DNA of 64,000 nt from Flavivirga jejuensis (GTDB lineage: Bacteria > Bacteroidota > Bacteroidia > Flavobacteriales > Flavobacteriaceae): NCBI RefSeq assembly GCF_030540765.1, contig NZ_JAUOEL010000004.1, positions 496,001 through 560,000 of the forward strand, given 5' to 3'. The translations under genes and the position numbers were made by a program. Position 1 is the stretch's first letter. Each line of letters begins with the position of its first letter. Of the stretch, positions 26,432-35,490 are shown piece by piece. The notes beneath the pieces were generated by a model that saw nothing but the letters and a program-made list of their open reading frames with translations, did no database searches and had not been told where the DNA came from.

Positions 26432-28826
26432 AATTAGTTTGTAACTTATTCATAATTTTGTCTATTTGCTTATCTGTAAGGGTTTTGTTTTCGTCTTGTA
26501 ATGTAAAACTAACAGCATAACTCTTTTTCCCTTTAGGTAGGTTTTTACCTTGATATACATCAAATAGATTGACATTTTTTAATAGTTGTTTTTCACTTTG
26601 TTTTGCTATTTTATAAATAGATTCGAAAGTTACTTTATCATCTAGTAATAAGGCAAAATCACGTCGTACTTCTGGGTACTTAGGGATTGCCTTAAATTTA
26701 ATATTATTATGTTTGACTAATTCTAAAATAGCATCCCAATTAAAATTAGCAAACAAGACTTCTTGAGAGATATCAAAATGTTTTAATATCGGTTTTTTTA
26801 TTAACCCAAAGTCCACTAATTTCTTTTTCCCTTGGCTTAATTCTAACCCTTCACTAAAAAAATCATTATTAACAGGTGTTTCATTAAATCTTGAAATACC
26901 AAGACGTTGAAGCACAGAGATAATAGCACCTTTAATAAAAAAGAAATCACTTTTTTTACTTGCGTTATGCCAATTCTCTGATGTTTGATTTCCTGTTATA
27001 AAAAGCGATAAATGTTTAAATTCTTCTCTTTTATCTCCAAAACCATGATATGTTTTACCGTATTCAAATAACTTTAAATCGGCACGTTTTCTATTGATGT
27101 TAAATGATATAGCTTCTAATCCAGAAAACAATAACGATTGTCTTAAAACAGATAAATCATTACTTAATGCATTTAGTATAGTAATATTATGTTCATCCTT
27201 TAACTGCTCGCTTAAAGCGGTATAATTTGGAGTGGTTAATGAATTGGAAAGAATTTCATAGAAACCTTGAGAGGCTAATTGATTGCCTATAATGTTTTGT
27301 ATTTTATAATCTTCAAATTTAGACGTGCTGGAAATAGAAGCGTTTAATTTTTTGGTAGTATTTATATTGTTATATCCATACACACGCAAAATTTCTTCAA
27401 TAATATCTGCTTCTCGTTGAACATCGTTTCTATAAGCTGGGACTGTTAAACCTAATCCTGTTTCGGTAACGTTGTTTACTTTTATATCTAATGATGATAA
27501 AATACGCTTAATGACCTCCTTTGGGATTTCTTCACCAATTAGTTTTTTAGCATTATCAAAACTTAACCGTACTTCAAAGTCTTTAATTTTTTTTGGATAA
27601 AGGTCAATTAAATCACTAGTAATTTTACCACCAGCTAGCTCTTGAATTAATAGTGCAGCACGTTTTAATGCATACTCAGTAATATTTGGATCGATACCGC
27701 GTTCAAATCTAAAAGAGGCATCTGTATTTAATCCGTGTCTTTTAGCAGATTTACGAATGCTTATAGGGTTAAAATAGGCACTTTCTAAAAAAATACTTGT
27801 TGTAGCTTCGGTAACACCAGAATCTATACCACCAAAAACACCAGCAATACACATGGGCTTTTCTGCATCACAAATCATTAAATCATCTTCATGTAATTCA
27901 CGCTCTACGCCATCTAAGGTTGTAAATTTGGTTCCTGTAGCTAGTGTTTTTACTTCAATTTTATTACCAGAAATTTTTACAGCATCAAAAGCATGTAAAG
28001 GCTGTCCTAAATCGTGTAATACATAGTTTGTAGCATCAACAATATTATTTATAGGACTTAAACCAATAGCTTTTAGTCGGTGTTGTAGCCAAGTAGGGGA
28101 CTTCTTTACTTTTAGTCCAGATATAGTAACACCACAATAGCGGGGTGCTAAATCTTTATTTAAAACATCAATATCAATTTTTAGGGTGCGGTTATCTATA
28201 TTAAAAGAACTAACAGAAGGTGTTATAAGTTCTAAATTAATATCTTTTTGAACTAAACCAGCTTTTAGATCGCGGGCAGTTCCTAAATGACTCATGGCAT
28301 CTGCTCTATTTGGGGTAAGCCCAATTTCAAATACCTGATCGTTTTCAATATCAAAAATATCAGCAGCAAGTGTTCCAACTTTAAGGGTATTATCTAAAAC
28401 CATGATACCATCATGAGATTTTCCTAAGCCTAACTCATCTTCAGCACAAATCATTCCATGACTTTCTTCCCCTCGTATTTTACCTTTTTTTATGGTCCAA
28501 GAGTCGCCTTCTTCAGTATACAAAGTGGTTCCGATAGTTGCAACAGGCACTTTTTGTCCAGCAGCCACATTTGGAGCGCCACAAACTATTTGTAAAGGAG
28601 TTTCGCCTCCCATATTTACAGTTGTTATTTTTAACTTGTCGGCATTTGGGTGTTTAACACAGGTTAAAACCTCACCAATAACGATACCTTCTAGTCCTCC
28701 TTTAACAGATTGATAGGTTTCAATACCTTCTATCTCAAGACCTAAATCTGTAAGTAATTCACTAGTTTGTTCTGGTGTCCATTCAGTTTTTAAAAACTGT
28801 TTTAACCAATTGTATGAAATCTTCAT
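26400..28826 (-). CDS. pheT: phenylalanyl-tRNA synthetase beta subunit
   Basis: 808 aa, normal bacterial length. Domains in order: EMAP-like tRNA-binding domain (about 40-155, IGEVLTCVKHPNADKLKI), B3/4 (about 210-390, NNIVDATNYVLHDLGQPLHAFD), B5 (about 405-475), the catalytic-like core, and the C-terminal FDX-ACB anticodon-binding domain (about 715-808, KYPEVRRDFALLLDD). It works with PheS, which is not in the window. pheS and pheT are commonly separated in Bacteroidota. Confidence 0.97.
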   Translation of the reverse strand: MKISYNWLKQFLKTEWTPEQTSELLTDLGLEIEGIETYQSVKGGLEGIVIGEVLTCVKHPNADKLKITTVNMGGETPLQIVCGAPNVAAGQKVPVATIGTTLYTEEGDSWTIKKGKIRGEESHGMICAEDELGLGKSHDGIMVLDNTLKVGTLAADIFDIENDQVFEIGLTPNRADAMSHLGTARDLKAGLVQKDINLELITPSVSSFNIDNRTLKIDIDVLNKDLAPRYCGVTISGLKVKKSPTWLQHRLKAIGLSPINNIVDATNYVLHDLGQPLHAFDAVKISGNKIEVKTLATGTKFTTLDGVERELHEDDLMICDAEKPMCIAGVFGGIDSGVTEATTSIFLESAYFNPISIRKSAKRHGLNTDASFRFERGIDPNITEYALKRAALLIQELAGGKITSDLIDLYPKKIKDFEVRLSFDNAKKLIGEEIPKEVIKRILSSLDIKVNNVTETGLGLTVPAYRNDVQREADIIEEILRVYGYNNINTTKKLNASISSTSKFEDYKIQNIIGNQLASQGFYEILSNSLTTPNYTALSEQLKDEHNITILNALSNDLSVLRQSLLFSGLEAISFNINRKRADLKLFEYGKTYHGFGDKREEFKHLSLFITGNQTSENWHNASKKSDFFFIKGAIISVLQRLGISRFNETPVNNDFFSEGLELSQGKKKLVDFGLIKKPILKHFDISQEVLFANFNWDAILELVKHNNIKFKAIPKYPEVRRDFALLLDDKVTFESIYKIAKQSEKQLLKNVNLFDVYQGKNLPKGKKSYAVSFTLQDENKTLTDKQIDKIMNKLQTNFETQLGAELR

Positions 28827-28997
28827 AAACTATTGCTCTTTTAAGGGTGCAAAGATAAAATATTGAAGTTAGCATTCAAACATTGCTTTGTAATTTGTGA
28901 ATTAAAAAGGATTAAATATTATCTTTTATTTGATAGGTACTGTGCTGTTATTTCGAATCATACAATCTATACTAGTTTTAATAATGCATTTTATAGA

Positions 28998-29885
28998 CTA
29001 GCTTAATTTTTCTTTAAAAAAGTCTATAGTTCTACTCCAGGCTAAATTTGCAGCTTTTTTATCATAACGAGGTGTGGTGTTATTATGAAACCCATGATTG
29101 ACACCAGGATAAAAATGTACTTTATAGTCTATATTATTGGTTTTAAGTACAGCTTCAAAATCAGGCCAACCAGCATTAACTCTGGTATCTAATTCGGCAT
29201 ATTGCAATAACAGTGGTGTTTTTATTTTGGCAGCATCTTCATCACTAGGTTGTCTGCCATAAAAAGGAACTGCAGCTAAAAGTTCGGGAACTCTAACTGC
29301 CAGCATATTGGATATCCAACCACCAAAACAAAATCCGACAATACCAATCTTTCCATTGCAGTGTTCATGAGATTTTAAATATTCAAAGGCAGCAATAAAG
29401 TCTTCGAGCATCTCATTTCGGTCGCGCTTTTTTTGTAAAGCTCTGCCATCATCATCGTTTCCTGGGTAACCGCCTAATGGTGTTAAAGCATCTGGAGCTA
29501 GTGATATAAATCCATCTAAGGCTGTGCGTCTGCCTACGTCTTCGATATACGGATTTAGACCTCTGTTTTCATGAACCACAATAACACCTGGAAGTTTGGT
29601 ATTTGTGTCGTTGGGTTTAGACAACAACCCGCGAATTGAACCTCCACCTTTTGGAGAATTGTAGGTAATATAATCTGAATGTAACCTCGGATCATTCTGT
29701 TTTACTGTTATAGTATCTTTGTAATTGGGCGACATGAAGCTTAAAAGTGATGCTACTGTGATACCGCCTATGGCATAGGTAGATAATTTTTCTATAAATT
29801 GACGTCTGCCAATTTCGTTATGTGCATAATCATCATATAAATCAAAAACGTCCTGACTTATGGCTTCCTTTTTTAGTGGTTTCAT
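28998..29885 (-). CDS. dienelactone hydrolase family protein, exported
   Basis: 295-aa alpha/beta hydrolase. The N-terminus has a Tat-like RRQFIEKL followed by a hydrophobic stretch (TYAIGGITVASLLSF), so export is likely. The catalytic set is Cys in GFCFGG, Asp in AELDTRV and His in GVNHGFHN, the Cys-Asp-His triad of dienelactone hydrolases. Substrate unknown; related exported proteins are often general carboxylesterases. Monocistronic. Confidence 0.88.
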   Translation of the reverse strand: MKPLKKEAISQDVFDLYDDYAHNEIGRRQFIEKLSTYAIGGITVASLLSFMSPNYKDTITVKQNDPRLHSDYITYNSPKGGGSIRGLLSKPNDTNTKLPGVIVVHENRGLNPYIEDVGRRTALDGFISLAPDALTPLGGYPGNDDDGRALQKKRDRNEMLEDFIAAFEYLKSHEHCNGKIGIVGFCFGGWISNMLAVRVPELLAAVPFYGRQPSDEDAAKIKTPLLLQYAELDTRVNAGWPDFEAVLKTNNIDYKVHFYPGVNHGFHNNTTPRYDKKAANLAWSRTIDFFKEKLS

Positions 29886-30273
29886 GGGTATGAATTTGCT
29901 TAAGCATCTAATTTAACAAATAATAATGGAATATAAAACCTGCTAGTATTTTGTATATAAGTGGGAATGGGGAATTAATGTTCATTAAATGTAGACACTA
30001 TATTTTTTAATAATTAGGATCTGTTTATTACACATGTTTTGTTGTTGAACACCTCTGTTAATTTGGGTAGTTAGGTTGGGTGAGTCAAAATAACAAAATT
30101 CGATTGTTGCTTCTAAAGGCAATATGAAACTGACAAAAACCTGTGTTGATCGGAGCCGAAGTATACTCTTATGGCTTGCCTCAGATCTGTCTGCTGGCAA
30201 AGGCAGGGAGAGATAGTCAATTTTAAGAATTTTTTTTAAAATTTTCTCCCTTTTCGTTAAGTTTCCTAATTCA
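29886..30273. other. gap upstream of dispersed repeat copy 2
   Basis: No coding sequence recognised. Holds a short hairpin-prone stretch CTGCTGGCAAAGGCAG (about 30190-30205) that shares CTGGCA/GGCAGG pieces with the insert in the nearby repeat copy. Confidence 0.45.
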
Positions 30274-30468
30274 TTTTATTGGTCTCAAATGGAGTTAAAA
30301 CTATGTACTTTAGTGCATGTCGCTTTCAGCTTCTAAAAACTTTTGACACGAACCAGCCTGCCGGCTGGCAGGTTTCACGAATTCACACAAATTCAGTTTT
30401 ACCATATTTCACGAAGCAGACTTTCAGTCTGCCAAAACGAACCTATGGACTGGAAGTCCATAGGAGTA
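30274..30468. repeat. dispersed ~190-bp repeat, copy 2
   Basis: Same element as 14242-14415, with a 20-bp palindromic insert (CCAGCCTGCCGGCTGGCAGG) after TTTGACACGAA. Its second hairpin, CCTATGGACT/AGTCCATAGG (30442-30464), has loop GGA, the reverse complement of the TCC loop in copy 1. Non-coding. Confidence 0.8.
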
Positions 30469-30473
30469 GTAGT

Positions 30474-30779
30474 TTAGTCAAATAACATTTCATAATATAG
30501 ATATGTTTCATAATTTATTTTCAATAGATTTAGATTATGGTATAATGAAATACCGTATGCTATGATCGTAAATGTTATGAGAAATAAGTAAATCTCTTTC
30601 AATTCAATAAATTTTAGACAAAGTATAAAGCCTATAATACCTATGTAAAAGAACAACTTTGCCAAGTCTATTCTATGAGCGATACTAGCAGTAGGATCTT
30701 GATAAATAATATTTATCATTAGTAAACTTGCCGTTAATAAGAATAATACTAAGGTGATGTTTTTTGTTTTCGTTTGCAT
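30474..30779 (-). CDS. small four-span membrane protein
   Basis: About 101 aa from the ATG at 30779 (MQTKTKNITLVLFL); an upstream ATG at 30833 gives a less plausible polar N-terminus. Four hydrophobic segments (ITLVLFLLTASLLMI, LAKLFFYIGIIGFILCL, IYLFLITFTIIAYGI and a weak last one). No family recognised. It abuts the dispersed repeat, which ends 5 bp past its stop. Confidence 0.6.
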   Translation of the reverse strand: MQTKTKNITLVLFLLTASLLMINIIYQDPTASIAHRIDLAKLFFYIGIIGFILCLKFIELKEIYLFLITFTIIAYGISLYHNLNLLKINYETYLYYEMLFD

Positions 30780-30833
30780 TATTCTCGAAATGTTAGGCGA
30801 TAATTTAGATTTAAAGCTGTTTGATATTAACAC

Positions 30834-31271
30834 TTAATATGATTTCGAAGTATTTGTAGATATTGCTAACTCAGTATTATAATCTGTTACTAAATCTAAT
30901 TGTTCATAGATGTTACCAAAGGGAATATCTAGATTTATTTTATAAGAAAAAGTTTCAGAAAATTATGATAATCTTTTAATATTCATGTCATATTCGTTTT
31001 AGGGATTACTATGAAACTATTTAAATTTTGCTTTTCAGATTCCACCTGCAACCATGCATTGATTGATGCGTTAAAAAGCTGCTTATTATGAGTTCTTTAG
31101 TATAAAGGTGCTGAAAATATTGATACTTAAATTATATATGTAGATATGCGTATATATTGAGGTGATAAACGTACTTGTTTGTATGTGCGAACGTAATGCA
31201 CAGAATTGTGCAATTTAGTTATTTGCACAGATGGAGAATAATAGTATAAAAGCAATAAAAATGAAAAATAA
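30834..31271. other. 438-bp gap, no gene seen
   Basis: AT-rich intergenic stretch between two minus-strand genes. No ORF with coding character, tRNA or clear terminator found. Confidence 0.5.
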
Positions 31272-32006
31272 TTATGTTATAATTCCATAACGATGAATTA
31301 ATTTTTTTTTAAATCGCTCACTTATGGAGGCTTGAAATCCAGGGCTTAAATAAACAGTGTTTTCTGAAAGATTGATTTCTGTTATTTTATCAAAATTGAT
31401 TAAGAATTTTCTATGGATTTGCTCAAAATTTTTATCCAATAGCATTTCTTTAATTTTTGATAATGACTTTTTAATAACGTGGTTTTGGTTTGATGTGTAT
31501 AAAGTACTATAGTTTTCTTCAACTTCTACATATTCTATTGTATCAAGAATGACTTTACATATTTTATCTTGTTTTTTTATAAGCAGGTAATCGGGTGTTA
31601 ATAAACCTGTGTTTGATCTTAATGCGTTTTTTTGTTCAAAATGTTTCTCTATAACTAATTCAATAGAGTATTGTAATTCCATAACATTAAATGGTTTTAA
31701 CAAATAAGTAAAGGGCTTCGTTAATTTTGCTTGGTCAAAAACAGCTCTGCTTTGCATACTTGTAAGAAAGAAAAAAGGAATAGGAGTAGGGGTAGACTGA
31801 ATATGTTTTGCGAATTCAATCCCATCTAACTTACCATTTATACTTATATCTAAAATAGCCAAATCAAAAAGAGAAGATGCTAAAGTGTCTTTTGCTTTTT
31901 TTATGGTATTAGCTAGAGTAATATTATAATCTTTAGATAAGAGATTGATAATATTTTGAGAGTCTGCAATAGTGTCTTCTAATAAAAGAATATGAAGTGA
32001 TTTCAT
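31272..32006 (-). CDS. LytTR-type response regulator
   Basis: 244 aa. REC domain (residues ~4-125) with phospho-acceptor Asp53 in LAILDISING and a conserved Lys in LLKPF, then a LytTR DNA-binding domain (about 145-240, VEYVEVEENYSTLYT, then LSKIKEMLLDKNFEQIHRKFLIN). It pairs with the histidine kinase 2 bp upstream and is surely co-translated with it. Targets unknown. Confidence 0.93.
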   Translation of the reverse strand: MKSLHILLLEDTIADSQNIINLLSKDYNITLANTIKKAKDTLASSLFDLAILDISINGKLDGIEFAKHIQSTPTPIPFFFLTSMQSRAVFDQAKLTKPFTYLLKPFNVMELQYSIELVIEKHFEQKNALRSNTGLLTPDYLLIKKQDKICKVILDTIEYVEVEENYSTLYTSNQNHVIKKSLSKIKEMLLDKNFEQIHRKFLINFDKITEINLSENTVYLSPGFQASISERFKKKLIHRYGIIT

Positions 32007-32008
32007 TT

Positions 32009-33733
32009 TTAGATTTCTTGTATGGGGAATTTTAAAAAAACAGTTATTCCTACATCTGGATTATTTACTATTTTAAAGGTACCATTATTTTTTGTTATAA
32101 GTGTTTTACTTAATTGCAAACCAATACCTAAACCTTTAGATTTTTCTATTTTCTCAACAGTTAATGCCTCATAATTATTAATTACATCTAAAATAGTAGG
32201 AGACATTCCAACACCAGTATCTTTAATTTTAAGAATAAATTCTTTATCTAAAATCGAGGTTTCTATGCTAATTTTACCTCCTTTTTGCGTATATTTAATA
32301 GCATTATCAATTAAATTCCTAAAAGCAATTTTAAATAATTCTTTATCTAAAAGCACTAATGCATCAGAGTTTTTATGGATTGTAACTAATTCAATATTCT
32401 TAGTAATAGCGAGGGGTTTAAAATCAAATAAAATAGCATCTATTAAAATTTCTATTGGATGTGCTTCGGGCATAAATAATAATTGATCATTTTGCTGTAA
32501 AGCCCAATTAAGGATATTATCTAATACTTGAGATGTACTTTCAGAGATAGAAGTATTTTCATTGTTTAATAGTATAGCTGCTTCCGTATCATTAATATTT
32601 AACAATTCTGATAAATTTTTATGATTGTTTTTTAATAAATTCACAGATGTTCTTAAGTCATGAGATATCACTGATAACAAATAATTTTTTGTTGTATTTA
32701 ATTTCTCTAATTGTTGTTTTTGTGTGTTTATAAGTTTATGCTGCTTTATCTTAATTCTGTACAAGAAAAGCAAGGTTGCTAAAAAAAGAAATACAATAAT
32801 AAATGAGATGGCAAATAATTGTACGCGTCCCTTTTGTTTTTTGGCAATCTCCTTTTGAATAAATATTTCTTTATCCTTAACAGCTACGGTAATTTGTTTG
32901 TCTTTTTCTAGAAGCTCAGAAATTTTATCCCGATTCCAAAGAGAATCTCTCCATTTTCCATATTCAATGTAATAATCAACACTTTTTTTATAGTGTTTTC
33001 TATTTTTTTCTACAACAGCCATATTTTTGGCAGTAGCTTGTTTTGCTTCTATATTTGAAAATAACTTTGCTAAAGTATAAGCTTTATTAAAATAGGAAAT
33101 TGCTTTATTATCTTTATATTGTTGATAATACAAATTGCCTAAATCTAGTTTAGCGTATATAGCACTTAAGGTATCTTTTGTGTTTTGAGCAATGCTTAAT
33201 TCTTTAAGTAAGAATTTTTCAGATTCTGGATACTTTTTTAAATGCAAATAGCAGATGCCAACATTGTGATACATTCTTTTTAATGTATGACTACTTTGAA
33301 TTTTATTATAATTAATGACTACATTATAATGATGTAAAGCTTCTTCATATTTGTTGTTATTTAAAGCAATATTTGCCAAATTATAATCTACAAGATATTT
33401 GTAGGGAAACGTACTAGAGATTGTCTTTAGTTTTTTTTGAGCTATGGAAAAGAATTTCTTTTCATAAGCATTTACACCATGAATATAGTTTAAGTAATCA
33501 GTTATTTCAGATTCTTCTATAAAATCATTTAATGCCTGACTACTATATAAAAAAGCGGAATCTTTTTTTTTTTCAAAAAAGAAAGTATGCGCTTTATGAA
33601 AATTTGTGTATTTTCCTTTGCATACTTTCTTAATGCTATTTTCTAAAGCAAAATGATCTTCATTTTTTTGAGAAAATACACAGCATGGCAGTAAAAATAA
33701 AATCAATAACTTTTTAAGTTTATTAATTTTCAT
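32009..33733 (-). CDS. TPR-containing sensor histidine kinase
   Basis: 574 aa. Signal peptide, a periplasmic TPR array (about 110-260), one membrane span (about 305-326), coiled linker, HisKA with His358 in SVISHDLRTS, and HATPase_c with N-box RNLIDNAIKYT, G1 DTGVGMS and G2 GLGIGLQLSKTL. All kinase boxes are intact. Such TPR kinases with LytTR partners are typical of Bacteroidota; the periplasmic TPRs would sense a protein or peptide. The start overlaps the preceding 167-aa gene by 11 bp. Confidence 0.94.
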   Translation of the reverse strand: MKINKLKKLLILFLLPCCVFSQKNEDHFALENSIKKVCKGKYTNFHKAHTFFFEKKKDSAFLYSSQALNDFIEESEITDYLNYIHGVNAYEKKFFSIAQKKLKTISSTFPYKYLVDYNLANIALNNNKYEEALHHYNVVINYNKIQSSHTLKRMYHNVGICYLHLKKYPESEKFLLKELSIAQNTKDTLSAIYAKLDLGNLYYQQYKDNKAISYFNKAYTLAKLFSNIEAKQATAKNMAVVEKNRKHYKKSVDYYIEYGKWRDSLWNRDKISELLEKDKQITVAVKDKEIFIQKEIAKKQKGRVQLFAISFIIVFLFLATLLFLYRIKIKQHKLINTQKQQLEKLNTTKNYLLSVISHDLRTSVNLLKNNHKNLSELLNINDTEAAILLNNENTSISESTSQVLDNILNWALQQNDQLLFMPEAHPIEILIDAILFDFKPLAITKNIELVTIHKNSDALVLLDKELFKIAFRNLIDNAIKYTQKGGKISIETSILDKEFILKIKDTGVGMSPTILDVINNYEALTVEKIEKSKGLGIGLQLSKTLITKNNGTFKIVNNPDVGITVFLKFPIQEI

Positions 33734-34226
33734 CAGATCTTACTGTTGTTACTGTTCCTCTATCGGTTTCTGGATCCGTATTATTCAATTTAACAATAAT
33801 AGCCTCTGCGGATTGAAAGTTTTTAGATAAAAAGCTATAATTGAATTGAATATGATATAGGTCGTAATCTTCATTAACTTTAGTTTCACTATCGTATACA
33901 ACACTAAAAGTTCTACATAGTAAAATTTCATTTGGTTTATTTACAGATGTACTGATATTGCTTACTCCATTATAATTTAAGAAAAGTGTTTTTTCATTAT
34001 TTAAAAATAAACCACTACTTAAAGGGGTACAGCTATTTTGAAGACTTATGACCGATAACGGGACACGAGCGATAATATTTACGGTATATGCGCCTTCTGT
34101 TTGAGTTTTATAAATAGAAACTAAAGGTTCACTGGATGTATAGACAGATTTAATAGGGGTATCATTTAATTTGTTACTGAAATTTAGGGTAATAGAGATT
34201 CCAGCTAATGTAGTTACGTTTTTCAT
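33723..34226 (-). CDS. unknown protein at the head of the two-component operon
   Basis: 167 aa, no signal peptide or membrane span, beta-rich (ISITLNFSNKL, SVYTSSEPLVSIYKT, AYTVNIIARVPLSV, YHIQFNYSFL). No family recognised. It is first in the run and overlaps the kinase start by 11 bp, so it is translationally coupled to the TPR kinase. Its length and fold type leave open a ligand, an accessory sensor or a secreted signal; this is inference from coupling only. Confidence 0.65.
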   Translation of the reverse strand: MKNVTTLAGISITLNFSNKLNDTPIKSVYTSSEPLVSIYKTQTEGAYTVNIIARVPLSVISLQNSCTPLSSGLFLNNEKTLFLNYNGVSNISTSVNKPNEILLCRTFSVVYDSETKVNEDYDLYHIQFNYSFLSKNFQSAEAIIVKLNNTDPETDRGTVTTVRSDEN

Positions 34227-34992
34227 TATTTTATTTATTTTAAAAAAAATTAGTTTATTTTAATAGTTGTAATCAACATTAAAATTGTAAAGATATATAC
34301 TCTTTAAACATCGATCTGCAATTTTTTGAAAGATGTTTTTGATATGTTAATTGTTGAATTCAACTTCAAATTTTTAAATGGTCTATTTCTAAGTATGTAA
34401 GGTATGGAGAACTTCTGGGATTATAATAATTTTTCACTTTTCCTTGAGTAAAAAGTTCTGTTGTGGAAGGAATGATTGATTAATGATTGGTGATGAAAAA
34501 AATAAAAATCACTGGATAATAAAACAAGATTGTAACTCATTTTGAAGATTTTAGGGGTTAAATATTATTGTTGATTATAAATACTTATACAAGACAAAGG
34601 GTAGGAAGAGGGAAGAATTTTTGGGTTTGTACTAAACCAAAATAGTGTTTTAACTTTTGAATCTTATTGATTAAATGTTAAAACTTGTTTTGACGTTATA
34701 TCGTAAAAACACCAAATTTTCATAAGCTACTATATGCTCGGTTTATTATTTTGTAGAGTAATTTATGTTGTAATTATCCCTTAATTTTATAAACCAATCT
34801 TGTCCGATTTATTCTATAAATATAGAATAAGTTTTTGAATTACGAAAACTTAAATTTCTCTTTTGAGAGTATTGACTCATGGTGTCATTGCCTTTTTAGA
34901 GTTTGTTCTTAATAATCGGGTTCAAGCGAAATCTGATACTGCTTAATGATATTCATTTGACCTATTTTGATCTTATACGAAGGTGTTTTATA
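34227..34992. other. 766-bp gap without a gene
   Basis: Long AT-rich non-coding stretch. A 16-bp palindrome, TTCTATA/TATAGAA with centre AA (34812-34827), is the only structure I can point to; CTATAAATATAG recurs upstream of the methyltransferase gene (about 37114). The left end presumably holds the two-component operon promoter. Confidence 0.5.
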
Positions 34993-35463
34993 TTATAAGT
35001 CATCTAGCATTAGATTATAATCATACTGCAAATCTTCATGAAATGTTAATACTATTTTTTTTGCTAAAAGTATCTGCCTGTTATACATGTTCTGTAGTTG
35101 TACGCTCCTGCTTATACTAGGGGAGAAGTCTTTTAGTTTTTGACAAAAATAAAGTAACAGTTCTACTTCTGTTTCTTTGTTCTGTGAATAGCGAACATAT
35201 TTTTTTATATTTCTTAAAATTTTCCGAACGCTTTTTCTAATATAGAAGTAGCTATCTCTGTTTATTAATTCGAATTCATTATCCACATAGCTTTTTACAC
35301 TTTCTATATACCCAGATTCATTTTGAGATTCAAACAATAAATAGGTTAGGAGTTCTTTATTTTCTTTTTTAAATCTAGATAAACGAAGACAAAGTTCTTG
35401 TATTTCTAGTGTTGAGAGTGTTTTTAGTTCTTGTTTGATCTCTTTAAGCGTTACTGCTTTCAT
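34993..35463 (-). CDS. conserved hypothetical helical protein
   Basis: 156 aa, soluble, almost entirely helical, Lys/Glu/Leu-rich (LKEIKQELKTLSTLEIQELCLRL...). No motif recognised. It follows the methyltransferase gene by 27 bp on the same strand, so the two are probably co-transcribed. I would not assign a function. Confidence 0.7.
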   Translation of the reverse strand: MKAVTLKEIKQELKTLSTLEIQELCLRLSRFKKENKELLTYLLFESQNESGYIESVKSYVDNEFELINRDSYFYIRKSVRKILRNIKKYVRYSQNKETEVELLLYFCQKLKDFSPSISRSVQLQNMYNRQILLAKKIVLTFHEDLQYDYNLMLDDL

Positions 35464-35490
35464 TAATTTCTTATAAGATTAAAATTTTTA

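Noticed and set aside
30279-30485. ORF inside dispersed repeat copy 2.
   Set aside because: The frame is not conserved in copy 1, which lacks the 20-bp insert, so the repeat is non-coding.
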